A DNA stretch of 64,000 nucleotides from Hanleya hanleyi (Eukaryota > Mollusca > Polyplacophora > Lepidopleurida > Hanleyidae): assembly GCA_036873755.1 (NCBI GenBank), contig JAVTVY010037208.1, positions 62,001 to 126,000 of the forward strand. The letters run 5' to 3'. A program made the translations under genes and the position numbers. This document shows, in pieces, positions 1 to 10,870 of this stretch. Position 1 is the first letter of the stretch, and every line of letters begins with the position of its first letter. Under the pieces are notes generated by a model, which had not been told where the DNA came from, did no database searches, and saw only the letters and a list, made by a program, of their open reading frames with translations.

Positions 1-790
1 TGCTTGGAGACACAACCACCAAATTTTCAACACTTATTTATCTAGTGCTAAGTCAGACACCTTTCGAAAATGGCTCCCCTCGGTCCATATTTTACAGAGT
101 TATGCCCCTTTACAGATATATCAATTTCTATTTCTGTCCTATATGCCTGAATGTAACCAGCTATATCTGTAGAACGGTGTTCGGTATAGCTACTATATTT
201 TGGAAACTTATTTATATAGTTGTATTCTGCAAGCCAACAAAGGATTACTCGCCTCGGATTATGGAGTTATGCCCCTTTCAGAAGTAATCTCCGATTTTGT
301 TATCTGTAGATGACTGTACAAGTTATATCTGCAGATCCGTGTTGCTTATTTGTCTCAGTTCTTATTTCACAGAGTGCTAAGTCAGACGCCTATCGAAAGT
401 GGCTCCCCTCGGCCAATATTTTACAGAGTTATGCCCCTTTACAGATATATTAATTTCTATTTCTGTCCTATATGCCTGAATGTAACCAGCTATATCTGCA
501 GAACTGTGTTCGGTATAGCTACTATATTTTGGAAACTTATTTATATAGTTGTATTCTGCAAGCCAACAAAGGATTACTCGCCTCGGCTTATGGAGTTATG
601 CCCCTTTCAGAAGTAATCTCCGATTTTGTTATTTGTAGATGACTACAAGTTATATCTGCAGATCCGTGTTGCTTATTCGTCTCGGTTCTAAGTCAGACAC
701 CTTGGCCAATATTTTACAGAGTTATGCCCCTTTACAGATATATAAGTTTCTATTTCTGTCCTGTATGCCTGAAAGTAACCAACTACCGGT
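1..790. repeat. Tandem repeat, ~311-329 bp unit, about 2.4 copies
   Basis: The motif CTAAGTCAGAC recurs at 48, 377 and 688, each time followed by a stretch ending in ACAGAGTTATGCCCCTTTAC and a tyrosine/phenylalanine-rich frame. Copies 1 and 2 are close to identical over about 250 bp; copy 3 is shortened. The short open frames here (about 45-287 and 350-616) are the same frame in successive copies and carry no recognisable domain, so I treat them as repeat sequence. Confidence 0.8.
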
Positions 791-1329
791 ATATCTTGAT
801 CATCCCACATAGAACTATCTCTTCCCCAATTCACACTACACATGGGTCTGAATCACTTGGGGAAAGCCGAGGGGTTTTGATTAGATCAATCTCATGTTTT
901 ATTGTTGAATTATCTCCCTTGAAAATGAAAAATAAAAATTCAGCAGAAATTGGTGATGAAACTAAATCAGGTAACAGGTTTTCAAGCAAGGCTGTGTTGC
1001 TGAGAACAAATGGTTTTTTTTATGCCAGTTGATAAACACGGTCGTATATTGTGATCACAGTTTCTGTCAGTCCATTCGTCTGTTAAATTTTGTAAGCCGG
1101 GTAATATCTAGAGTTCCATGTCATGATTAGGCACCCAAAATTTCGGTATACCTTATCCATGGGGCAAAGAGGATAATTCATTGTCCGCTGATGCCCGAAG
1201 GCCTAGAGGGGACTGAATTGTATTGGGGTCCCTCCGTGCATGCATCTGTGTGTCTTAACTTCATTTCCAGACAATAACAGCTGTAAAATTAAATGGATTC
1301 TTTACAAATTTGGTACATGTATTTGGCTA
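791..1329. other. No gene; dispersed repeat fragment
   Basis: No coding signal recognised. About 1030-1215 (around GTCGTATATTGTGATCAC and AATTTCGGTATACC) resembles 44300-44470, so it belongs to a dispersed family with at least two copies in the window. Confidence 0.5.
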
Positions 1330-1815
1330 CCTTGCTTCAAGATCTCCCTTGGAATTGTTTTTCTGTCCGATACACTTACAGGTGGCATAATCTGGTGGCC
1401 TCATTTAATATTATCATTTTCGGACAATAACTTATGAAAACCTGAACAGATTCTTTCCAAATTTGATTTCTGGGTACCTTGCCTCAAGATATTGCTTTGG
1501 ATTGTTTTCATACCAATCCACGTTTTAATAGGCGGTCATAATATCCTTCCAGTCAAAATTTGGTTTTTCGGTGCCTTGCCTCAAGATATTGCTTTCGATT
1601 GTTTTCATACTAATCCACGTTTAGGTGGTCATAATATCCTTCCAGTCAAAATTTGCTTTTTGGGTACCTTGCCTCAAGATATTGCTTTCGATTGTTTTCA
1701 TACCAATCCATGTTACATGAAGGTGGTCATAATTTCCTTTCAGGACAAATTTAGTACGTGGGTACCTTGCCACAGGATCCAGCTTGGTGAAATTGCTTTC
1801 CATGCTGGGGACTGA
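1330..1815 (+). repeat. Degenerate tandem repeat, ~95 bp unit
   Basis: CCTTGCCTCAAGATATTGCT recurs at 1477, 1574 and 1667, with a weaker copy at 1764 and an older one near 1330. Spacing is 93-97 bp for the good copies. Each is followed by GATTGTTTTCATACC and GGTGGTCATAAT. A related stretch lies at about 17040-17360. Open frames on both strands span several copies and are explained by the repeat. Confidence 0.75.
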
Positions 1816-1839
1816 ACATGGTGCTTCCAAGCCAAATTA

Positions 1840-2610
1840 TTTTTTTCAAAGTGGGGGGACTTAACTGCTCGGGTTTTGATTTTGTGATCTAAAGGTCAAG
1901 GTCATGTTGTCGAAAAAACAGAAAATCATTGACAGTTGTTACATAAATGTTTATTCCGCAATTACAGTTCAGATATGTGGATTGTGAAGAAAGAAGAATT
2001 GGTTTTTCCCCCTCATCCAATTTTGATCAAAGGGTATTGTCAATATAGTCCATATATCTGTCTGTTTGCCCTTCTTGCATGTTAATTGACACAATATCTC
2101 TTTAAGAAGTATTGTCAGGCTTACTAAATTCATGTTACATTTGCACCTGGCAATGGGTCAGATGCCCATTGGAGATGACTGACCTTGACCTATTTGATCA
2201 AGGTAAAATTCTTGTAGTGATCTTTTGAAGGATTACCACTAGGCTCTCCAAATTCATACTCTGGTGAATGACTAGAAACCTTTCCAATTTGGCTGAACGT
2301 GGTCTATTTTTATCAGGTCACATTCTAGTATACATGTATCTCAAGGGATCATGGCTTAGACTCTCCAAATTCACACTCTGGTTCATAAGCAACTGGTGAT
2401 TGACTAGAAGCCTATTCAAGTTTACGAACCTACATGTATACCTATTTTATCAAGGTCAAAGTCTAGTTAACGTGATATGTTTCAAGATTATAGCTAGACT
2501 TCCTAATTCATACACATGTACAACTTGTGATGGGCGAGAAGCATATAAGTTGAACAACCCTGACTTACATTTTCAAGGCCAAATTCTAATTAAGAAATAT
2601 TGTTTTAGTA
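1840..2610. repeat. Dispersed repeat family (GACCTTGACCTATTT type)
   Basis: Contains several degenerate copies of a module with 'gatgggtcagaagcc', 'tgaccttgacctatttt' and 'aaggtcaaattct'. The same module appears at about 40110-40520, 45790-46040 and 51225-51400. No coding capacity seen. Confidence 0.65.
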
Positions 2611-2755
2611 GGCATGGATGCTGAATGGTTATTTGATGCACGGTTAGTTTGGGAAAGTTTATATTTCAGGGCAAGGGCAAATCCCGTGCCCTAAAACTGA
2701 TCAATATTTCTATACGAAACCGTGCATCAACTAACCATTGAGCACGCCCATGCAT
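2611..2755. mobile_element. Foldback/MITE-like inverted repeat
   Basis: The left arm beginning GGCATGGATGCTGAATGGTT and running through TTGATGCACGGTT is mirrored by the right arm ending GCACGCCCATGCAT. Arms are about 38 bp with a few mismatches, and a smaller inner pair (GGGCAAGGGC / GCCC) lies near the centre. A non-autonomous DNA element is the likely source; no clear target-site duplication was found. Confidence 0.55.
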
Positions 2756-2904
2756 AGGTTTATCCAGCAATGCATCTCACAGTCTTTGAGACAGTCCACC
2801 TCAGTGTGTGACACTGAGATGGCCAATTAAAAAAAAGGGACGGCTATTCTTTATTGGTAATGTTTAATGCATATGCAGATGTCCCAAAGAGGCTGTTGTA
2901 GTTG

Positions 2905-2960
2905 TTAGGGCTGTTCCATTTAAAAATATGTACAGCCCCCCCCCGAAAAGGGGATCTTTA
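2905..2960 (+). mobile_element. Terminus-like dispersed motif with poly-C, copy 1
   Basis: The order is GGCTGTTCCATTTAAAAATA, TGTACAG, a run of nine C, then GAAAAGGGG. The reverse complement of 9066-9115 has the same order (GGGCCGTTCC, AATATGTAC, a long C run, AAAACGGGG). The shared arrangement on opposite strands suggests the end of a dispersed element. The complete element was not delimited. Confidence 0.5.
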
Positions 2961-4279
2961 CAGCCCCCCACCCACCAACATATCCAATTCTTTTCTTCCT
3001 GCACTCACCCATAACAGCAATATATTGCTGCTAGGACACATGAATAGAAGCATATTTTTACGGGGCTAGTCCCGTAGGGACTAATGGTCCTGTCTTAAAG
3101 TGAAGAAAACTTGAGCACCGGCTCTGTGTCTTGCTAACACAGAAAAAGATAGAGTTCTTGCACGACAAGAAAGAGGTCTGAAACTTCCTTCTTTAGAGTG
3201 TCCAGGTTTCTGTATTTTTAATGTTCGTGTATAGTTTCAGGTCTGATATCTTCAAGTTACATTTGCATTTATCTAATTTTATGCGTGTATTTGTTAATTT
3301 TCCAGTGGCACTACTTTCCTACTCAAAATATGTCGTCTGCTAAACCACAGATTTTGAGAGGCGCATGTTGAGTGATTTTGTGGGGCTAAGTCATTCTCAT
3401 TAGAAAGTGTGTTCAAACAGTAATTTAGTATTAAATAATACCAGTATAGGTGTAATTCATTTTAGAAAACAACGGGATATTTCGCTTTGCCTGTATTCAT
3501 TTACATTTTGATGAAATATGTGTGTTGAGTTACAGTTTGGAATTTTCACCATTTAATCTCACCCCTCAAGACCCTCTCCATTATCTTTTTATGGTAAGTT
3601 TCTAAAATCCAGTGGTGGTCAAATCATTTACGTAATAATTTCCCTGTATTCATAAATGTTTTTCCACATTCTGCTTCTGAAATATTCATGGAAAGATCTC
3701 TGCATATTACATGCACCCAATGTGTAAAACTATTTTTGTGCAGGAATGGTGACAGATGAGATAACGAGTGATGTCCCTTGATTGAACAGGCATGCAGAAT
3801 TTTCAGCTGTCTCAAAACATATATTTTAAAGTGTTAACGTTGTTACACTCTTCTGTCGACTTTTATAATTGTTGCTGAACAACCCAAACTGCTTGGTTGA
3901 GATTTGTGAGACTTTGTTTTTCCGAGTTTGCGACAAAAACTTGAAAAGTTGACAGAACATAAAATAGGTAACGGAAACTGGACACTCATTAACATGGCGG
4001 CAGTAGGGACTGCCCTGCACGTTCTTATGATCATGTTGAGGTTTTACTCGACCCTAATGAATGCCTCTTCTGTGGAAGAGCCCAGAATATGTTTTAAATA
4101 CAAACTAGATCCTGGTGGGGAATGTATAACAAATCATCACTCTGGAAAACTCAACTGTGGCACTATGTTGGTGTGGCCTGTGGTTTAGGCGAGTAACAAC
4201 AACAACACCGGTCATACCAGGACATCATATCGTTGGACTTTGCCTGCGATGCGACCCAATGCCATTGTACATGTCTTTT
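2961..4279. other. No supported gene
   Basis: AT-rich unique-looking sequence. The longest frame (3928-4188, 86 codons, plus strand) has no recognised domain, no convincing splice sites, and overlaps minus-strand frames of equal quality. I see nothing else to annotate. Confidence 0.4.
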
Positions 4280-5690
4280 TTACCCCTCGGCCAAAATTTG
4301 GCCGAAGGGTATTGTCGTCGTCATGTACGTCGGTCCGTCTGTCCGTCTGTCCGTCCGTCCGTCTGTCCGTCACACCTTTCTCGTTACCAAGATATCTTCA
4401 GAACGACTTACCCTAGGCATACCAAACTTGCAGTGCACATCCGTATGCTTGTGACCCAGAACCCTATTGAATCTGGACCTGATTGGTTAGAAACTTTGGC
4501 GGCCATCTTTAATTTATGCGAAACCATCACAGGTTTCTTGTTACCAAGATATCTTTAGAACGACTTACCCTAGGCACCCCAAACTTGCACTGCACATCCA
4601 TATGCTCATGACCCAGAACCCTATTGGATCTGGACCTGATTGGTTGGAAACTTTGGCGGCCATATTTAATTTATGCGAAATCATTAATCTTGTGTATCTT
4701 AGGTACCATTTCTCTGTTCAGTGTGAAACTTGGTATAGATCATCGATGCATCAAGAAACTTCAAAGGAATGACCGAACCAGTTTCCCTGATTCGGTGAAA
4801 ACCTTGGCGGCCATCTTTAATTTATGCAAAATCTTCAATGATATATATCTCTGATACCATTCAAGTGTTCTATACGAAACTTGGTATACAGCATCAATGT
4901 ATCAAGAGATCTGCAATGTATAGCCACATCAGTTCCTCTGAGTGGCGGGAAGGATGGGCGGCCATCATTAATTTATGCAAAATCATTAATGATCTCTATC
5001 TCTGATACTGTTCGAGTGCTCGATGTAAAATTTGGTATATATCATCGAAGCATCAATAGACTTACGATAAATGGCGTTTCTGATTGGGCGGAACCTTGGC
5101 GGCCATCTTTAATTTATGCAAAATCTTCAATGATATATATCTTTGATACCATTTCAGTGTTCTATATGAAACTTGGTATCCAGCATCGATGTATCAAGAG
5201 ACTTGCAATGAATAACCACATCGGTTCCTCTGAGTGGCGGGAAGGATGGGCGACCATCTTTAATTTATGCGAAATCATTAATGATCTATATCTCTGATAC
5301 GGTTCAAGTGCTCAATGTAAAATTTGGTATACATCGATTAGACAGTTCTGGTTTTTCTGCTTGGGCGGAAACCTTGGTGGCCATCTTTAATTTATGCAAA
5401 ATCTTTAATGATGTTTATCTTTGATACCATTTCAGTGTTCTATATGAAACTTGGTATACAGAATCTATGTATCAAGAGACTTGCAATGAATAACCACATC
5501 AGTTTCTCTGAGTGGTGGGAAGGCTGGGCAGCCATCTTTAATTTATGCGAAATCATTAGGGATCTCTATCTCAGATAATTTTCAAATGTTCGATGTAAAA
5601 TTTGGTATACATCGTCGATGCATCAACAGACTTATGTAATGAATACCGGTTTCTCTGATTGGACGGAAACATTTGAGGCCATTTCTAATG
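4280..5690 (+). repeat. Tandem repeat, ~150 bp unit, about nine copies
   Basis: The phrase 'ggcggccatctttaatttatgc' or a close variant recurs near 4498, 4655, 4806, 4957, 5098, 5249, 5377, 5528 and 5678, mostly about 151 bp apart. It is followed by 'gataccattt.agtgttc.ata.gaaacttggtata' and 'catcaa.agact'. The array is preceded by CTCGGCCAAAATTTGGCCGA and a GTCC/GTCT microsatellite (about 4328-4372). Open frames at 4157-5297 reuse the unit in different phases and are not genes. Confidence 0.8.
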
Positions 5691-5764
5691 GCAAAATTTT
5701 TCATAATCTGTATATTTGTTACTTGACTGCTTGGTGTTCCTGAAGTCTTGTTTTAAATTGAATA

Positions 5765-5960
5765 CATTATGAATGGCTGGCGCCCAGAGCCGAGGGGTTT
5801 TCAGATGCGCAGCTTCGTATTGTTATTGTGTCACCAAACTAGCTGGAGACATTGAAGTCAACCCAGGTCCAATTCGGAATCCGTGCAAAGTGTAAGGGAA
5901 ATGTGTTGCAGCAGGGTCCGAATTGGGAAATTTGTGATGACCTATTTTTTTGCATCGAAA
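5765..5960 (+). pseudogene. LINE ORF fragment with 2A-like motif
   Basis: In one plus-strand frame the sequence reads ...YCYCVTKLAGDIEVNPGP, with GDIEVNPGP at 5845-5871, followed by IRNPCKV and a TAA stop at 5893-5895. D-x-E-x-N-P-G-P is the 2A ribosome-skipping signature. Such motifs are known at the N-terminus of ORFs of APE-type non-LTR retrotransposons in molluscs and echinoderms, often just before a PHD-like cysteine region. Residues after the motif (NPC..., then C and W in shifted frames) fit a decayed cysteine-rich region, though weakly. No start codon or reverse transcriptase follows, so this is a short, dead 5' fragment. The motif is firm; assignment to a particular LINE clade is inference. 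Confidence 0.7.
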
Positions 5961-6189
5961 ACAAAATCGCAGTTCAAATCTAACAATAACATCACCTGCT
6001 ATTTATGAAGTTGGACAGGTATTTTTTTCTACATGTGCAAATCCACCAATAATGATAATACTGTTAGTGTATAACGGCACACCGCCAATCTGCCATGTAT
6101 CAATTTGTATCCCGGGAATGAACAACCATTCAAATATTATTTTAATGAAATATATTCTCTCAGTCTGAAAGCTTCAAAATTAATTGGTT

Positions 6190-6720
6190 TCCCTTACAGA
6201 AAATTAAGATTGCAGAGAGATTGCAGAGAGATTGCGGAGTTAGCTTGCGGTAGCTTACAATGTTAGCTACCGATAAGATCCCATTTGAAACATTGGGAGC
6301 TTGCGCTAGCTCCCGATAAGGCCTGTAGGTTGGCTCCCGCAAGGTAGTGATAGCTCCCCGCAACCTAGCGCAAGCTTGCGCCAGCTCCCGATTGTAGCTC
6401 CCTGCGAGCTCGCGCCAGGTCCCCATTCCTGCTCCGTGCGAGCTTGTGCTAGCTCCCCGCGAGCTCGCGATACCTCCCCGCAAGCTCGCGATAGCTCACC
6501 GCAACCTTGCGCTAGCTCCCCGCAAGCTGCTACCTTGCCGGGAGCTACCGATAAGCTCCCATTTGAAACATTGCTAGTTTGCGGCTGTCCATGGTAGCCA
6601 GCGCTAGTTAACGAAGATCCAGAGTTGTATTACTGTTGTAGGGTTGCGCGAGCTAGCGGTAGGTGGCGCAAGCTAGTGGTAGGTTGCGCAAGCCAGCGAC
6701 CTATCAAACTTGATCCACAA
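6190..6720. repeat. AGCTCSCGCAAGCTTGCG-type low-complexity repeat, block 1
   Basis: A GC-rich stretch made of irregular repeats of 'agctcccgcaagcttgcg', 'gctagc' and 'gcgagctcgcg' in an otherwise AT-rich region. Related sequence recurs at 7620-7955. Frames here (such as 6160-6483 minus and 6376-6597 plus) are composition artefacts. Confidence 0.7.
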
Positions 6721-7619
6721 AATCAGTGACCCTGGTTCAGCCTACAATTTCACAAATTCATTATGTAGGTCAAGATCAGAACAAAGACAGGGTGAGCATA
6801 CATGTACTATATACACCAGCTATTTGAATACATGCAGAACAAATTAGGGGAAAAGATCTGAATTTTGCAAAAAGGTAGATTAACTATCCAATAAAATTAA
6901 AAGTTTTATAGTAATTGAGGTTAACCATGGGTTAACTGAATAATGACCATCCATTTAGTTTGCTTAAGAAATAGCCTAGTACTGGTATCAAGTGAATCCA
7001 AATTGAATTGCTATTCATCTTTAAGAAATAACATGAGGTGAGTTTCAGTGGATTACTAAATGCATTATATGCCTTATACTCTACACCAGGTCTAAGTTAG
7101 AAAATTCATAATTAAACCCTCTCTTACTCTCACTATGTTAATTCACTTCAGGCAAAACTCAGCTATGATTGCTTGATCATTTAAAAGAGCATGTACTTAC
7201 CAGAAACTAATGAAACAACATGAAATGACTCTCTCTTATAGATACATCCATTGAACTGAGATGTATAACAGCTTCTCCCTCCAATTTTTCAAATGCTGAC
7301 TGCATCACACACCATCCCTCCCCGTTCAAAAGTAGTCCATTTCCAGGGCAGGAAATACCAAGAATAAAAGGGCACTAATCCCATATCTAAAGAAAGTTTA
7401 TCATTCACAAGAATGTGAAAACATAAGTAAATATCTGTAGCACTGCAGAGAACAGATTTTTTGGCCTTGTGTGGAAGGGAACTTTGGAATTTTATTAATG
7501 TATTCCTACACACTGGTCACGAGACTGACCCAGATTTTCCAGATGTTGGTTTAAGGAAGGCCTATATAGCTGGACAGGAAAAGTAATGGTGTGGAATCTC
7601 AAGAATACAGAGACTATCA
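6721..7619. other. No gene; spacer between two GC-rich repeat blocks
   Basis: AT-rich, unique-looking. The minus-strand frame 7289-7513 has no recognised motif. The interval is framed by the two AGCTCSCGC-type blocks, so it could be the inside of an old element, but nothing in it supports that. Confidence 0.4.
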
Positions 7620-7955
7620 AATATCTCAAACTTGCGATAGCTCCCGCAAAGTTGCGCTACCTCTCGCGAGCTAGCAGGTTTGAAACTCTGCGATGATGGT
7701 AGGTAGCGCAAACTTGCGGTGAGTACTAGAAACAATCTATGATAGTGAGCGCGAGGTAGCGGGTATCTCACGCAAGCTAACGGGTAGCTCCCGCTGGCTC
7801 TCGCGATCAGCTGGTTAGCTCGCACTAGTTCGCGCAAGGTAGCGGATAGCTCGCGCAAGGTAGCGGATAGCTCGCGCAAGGTAGCGGATAGCTCGCACAA
7901 GTTAACATATGAGCCCGGGAGCTTAGCGGGAGCTCCCCGCAACCTTAAATTTCTG
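7620..7955. repeat. AGCTCSCGCAAGCTTGCG-type low-complexity repeat, block 2
   Basis: Same word composition as 6190-6720, including four consecutive copies of an 18-bp word around GCGCAAGGTAGCGGATAGCT at about 7820-7905. Because the unit is a multiple of three, the minus-strand frame 7562-7942 shows repeated LRELSAT; this is not evidence of coding. Confidence 0.7.
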
Positions 7956-8036
7956 TAAGGGTTACAATCAAGGCTTGAATTAGGGTAAAAAAATTACTGT
8001 CAATCCGGTACTTTGGATCTGTGGGGTTTTCGGACT

Positions 8037-8155
8037 CATGCGTGCATACCACAAGTGCTTCTCTCTACCGTTCGATGTTCCACCCCAACCCGATATAGTA
8101 TAGGGTTGGGGGTGGAACATAGAACGGTAGATAGAAGCACCTGTGGTGCATGCTT
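8037..8155. mobile_element. Foldback element, ~58 bp arms
   Basis: The left arm (CATGCGTGCATACCACAAGT, then TCTACCGTTCGATGTTCCAC) is mirrored by the right arm (GTGGAACATAGAACGGTAGA, ending CCTGTGGTGCATGCTT). Near-perfect pairing leaves a short central loop around GATATAGTATA. The size and structure fit a MITE or foldback element. Confidence 0.7.
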
Positions 8156-9065
8156 CCAACTTTCATATGTCTAGCTAATATAATTTTGCTTTATGGATGT
8201 GCGTATAACTCAGAAACTCTAGCTGTGATAGGTGAATATACATGATATAGGGTAAGGGAGCGTGGCATTCCCATCACATTCAGCAACAACAATAAAAAAA
8301 ACTCCTTAGCCGATGTTTTCGGGCTAGATGTACGTGATAAAATTAGACCCAGGGCAGGTGACTGTCCCCTCTGCAGAGTGCGCCATTGACCTTTCGCCAG
8401 CGTCGATATAAACATGCATTTTTTTTTTTATTCCATTACTGGTGACAATTTTGTTGGATAAATAAAGCTGGGTTCTTATGAATATCTTTGCACCAAAAAT
8501 ATGTCACATTCTAACTAGTAAGTCCCATTATTTCACACAAATGATACACCCACCAAGAAAAAACCCACCATGATCATAAGTTTGTGGAGCAGTCGTTATC
8601 TACTGCTAATGTTGATTTCCTATGCAATGTTAGCCAGTGAACCACATCGTGAAGGAGAACAATAAATGCTCCCTTGTCATGGCGCGCTGTTCAGTGCGGT
8701 CAGAAATTGCTCCACAAAAAATGTTTACGTTAAGGAAACTGAATTTCACCAATTCTGACAAATAGTCGGAAAATCAACTCGTCAGAAAAATTGTATGGCT
8801 CCTCGCCATGGGACTGAACATCAAACAGTTAGTGGAATTATTCCAACAGCCTATGTAACATTTAACTAGCCCCGTTTCAGTGCCTAAGGCTCTAGTTTTT
8901 TTACCAAGGCAAACCCCCCACCCATATGCCATTAATATTTTGGGTCCAAAGGGTACCCACCAAGAGAAGCTATCAGAAATGCAGCGATCAATAACAAAAA
9001 TCATCGTCTGGTAATTGATCGTTAAACATTTGCATGTGTGTTGTTTTTGTAAAATTTAGTTTTTT
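8156..9065. other. No supported gene
   Basis: No recognised protein motif on either strand; frames at 8191-8415 and 8774-9004 (minus) are short and unremarkable. The right side leads into the poly-G terminus-like motif and may be part of that dispersed element. Confidence 0.4.
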
Positions 9066-9115
9066 CCCCCGTTTTGGGGGGGGGGGTACATATTTTCAAT
9101 TGGAACGGCCCTTAG
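9066..9115 (-). mobile_element. Terminus-like dispersed motif with poly-C, copy 2 (inverted)
   Basis: CCCCGTTTT, then 13 G, then TACATATTTTCAATTGGAAC and GGCCC. Read on the minus strand this matches 2905-2960 in order and spacing. It is the opposite-orientation copy of the same dispersed motif. Confidence 0.5.
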
Positions 9116-9709
9116 ACATTGACCACGCCGGAAATCCCCCGAGTTGAAGAAATCGAAGGCATGAACTTGAAAACGAGGGCAACCTAAAGGTTCTCCCAAA
9201 TCATCAGTCACCATGGTCACTCACATAGATTTTCCAACCCACTATACTGTTTCTAGTCACACAGTTCCCAACAGCTCTCTGCACAAGGGTACTATGATAC
9301 CGTCCCCCAAACAAATCCGTCTATCTGCGCAGAGATTAGGTTTGCTCTGCAAGAGTCATGTTTTCCAAGGTTCAGGTACAATAATGCCGATAAATACTAT
9401 GCAAATGCGCAGTGTGTCATCAAGTAGTTCGGCTAGGGCTTGGAGTGATGAGACAAGAAATTTCAGGTTATTGTTTTAACCGAAATGCAACAGTAACAAC
9501 AAAGTTTCTTCATCAGCGGCTGTATTGAATCTGCATTAACTGAAATGAAAGAAGAAAATGCCAATGATGTAGAATCTACATGTTTGAAAACGATTAATAG
9601 ACAAAACTGAAAATATATTGAAAACAGAACAAATAAAGTTAAAGTATTATTAACCATAATGTTAAATATGTTATCGAGCCTATAAATGTTAAATATATAT
9701 CTAATTTAA
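9116..9709. other. No supported gene
   Basis: One plus-strand frame of 88 codons (9213-9479) has no recognised domain. Nothing else is visible up to the TTAA at 9706-9709. Confidence 0.4.
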
Positions 9710-9941
9710 CCCTACCTGGCGGAAAAATGAAAATTTCGAAAAATCGACCCCAAAAAGGCCGAAGAATGGCTTCCGAAAAGATGACGTCCATCTTGGATTT
9801 TTTTACATTTCCCGGTAGAGCTTGAACCCAAGATACTGTGTGGTAAGTTTCAGCGCTCTAGCCTTAGTGGTAGAGAAAATATATAGGGGGGCACTTCGCC
9901 TCCCCCTGCGATACAACCCAAATCGCCCAGGCCAGATAGGG
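9710..9941. mobile_element. piggyBac-type MITE flanked by TTAA
   Basis: The element begins CCCTACCTGGC right after TTAA (9706-9709) and ends GCCAGATAGGG right before TTAA (9942-9945). The inverted ends match at 10 of 11 positions. TTAA target duplication together with 5'-CCCTA ends is the hallmark of the piggyBac superfamily. At 232 bp it cannot code for a transposase, so it is non-autonomous. The overlapping minus-strand frame (9803-10033) and plus-strand frame (9822-10007) are incidental. Confidence 0.8.
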
Positions 9942-9945
9942 TTAA

Positions 9946-10423
9946 AAAAAAACAAAAAAACATTGATCATTCTCCTGGATTCTGTTTTGTGTGTGATACG
10001 AGAGTGAACACTCTCTCCTATATCACTCTTCATTGAATTAGCAAGCTACAGTGATCAAAAGCTCTCGTTGTGGAAAATATAGGAGATGATGGAGCTCGAG
10101 AATGATCACTCCATTTTGTTTCATTTTTATCCTGCATAAAAATGACCTGAAAGTATGTAGAAAGAGACTCAAACATGTGCTCTCCCCTTGGCCAGAATTG
10201 TCCTAGAATGCATCCTGGGGCTTGTGGAGCATAGGTGGCCCCTGGACCCCGGTCTATTTGTCCTGTGATAGTAACAGGGTGAGACTCCGTGATACTGGCC
10301 ATATGCCTGCATCTACGAGAACATTTCTATTCTATTGCACTACTTAAATTGATTATGAACAAAGATTACTCCAAAAGCTTGAAACTTAGTAGGGGGGTGT
10401 GGGGGGACTTAGAAACACCGGTG
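9946..10423. other. No supported gene
   Basis: Short frames on both strands only; none carries a recognised motif. Confidence 0.4.
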
Positions 10424-10460
10424 TCCGTAATTCCGTTATTCCGTAGTTCCGTAATTCCGT
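10424..10460 (+). repeat. TCCGTAATTCCGTTA microsatellite
   Basis: Imperfect repeats of 'ttccgtaattccgttattccgtag' directly next to the left arm of the large foldback element. Confidence 0.7.
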
Positions 10461-10702
10461 TATTTAGTAAAGCCCTGATTTGATGCCGTGCACTGAGACG
10501 GGATGTACTTTTGCACAAAGAAAAAAAATCGACCATAGAGGTCCATGGCCCCCGCAGCAGCAGCGCCAGTTATGGTGGATGTAATCCACCATAACTGGTG
10601 CTGCTAGCGGGGGACATGGACCTCTATGGTCGATTTTTTTTCTTTGTGCAAAAGTACATCCCGTCTCAGTGCACGGCATCAAATCAGGGCTTTACTAAAT
10701 AA
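10460..10702. mobile_element. Near-perfect foldback element, ~119-bp arms
   Basis: The arm starting TTATTTAGTAAAGCCCTGAT and ending near ATGGTGGAT pairs with its reverse complement ending ATCAGGGCTTTACTAAATAA. The two arms are separated by about 3 bp (GTA) and differ at only a handful of positions near the centre (GCCCCCGC versus GTCCCCCGC, and the GCAGCAGC region). A loose copy of the terminus (AGGGCTTTACTAAAC) lies just downstream at about 10746. It is a foldback/MITE with no coding capacity, and the transcript would form a long stem. Confidence 0.85.
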
Positions 10703-10788
10703 ATAATGATCTAGTTACCTCCCCTGTCTGTCCATGCTGCAGACAGGGCTTTACTAAACAAATAATAAAAGAATAAATAGAGGGTATC

Positions 10789-10870
10789 ACCTGTTTCTTG
10801 ACGAATACCATAAATATTTCATCTCATGGGGTGAGATAATGCCTGTTTCTTGACGAATACCATAAATAAC
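10789..10870 (+). repeat. Short tandem duplication, ~54 bp spacing
   Basis: CCTGTTTCTTGACGAATACC and ATAAATA occur at about 10789 and again at about 10843. Confidence 0.8.

Noticed and set aside
3928..4188. A small host exon or gene
   Set aside because: No recognised domain, no convincing splice sites, and minus-strand frames of similar quality overlap it.
5845..5871. A viral insertion, because of the 2A motif
   Set aside because: 2A-like motifs also occur in LINEs of marine invertebrates; no viral gene is nearby and the surrounding residues fit a LINE N-terminus better.
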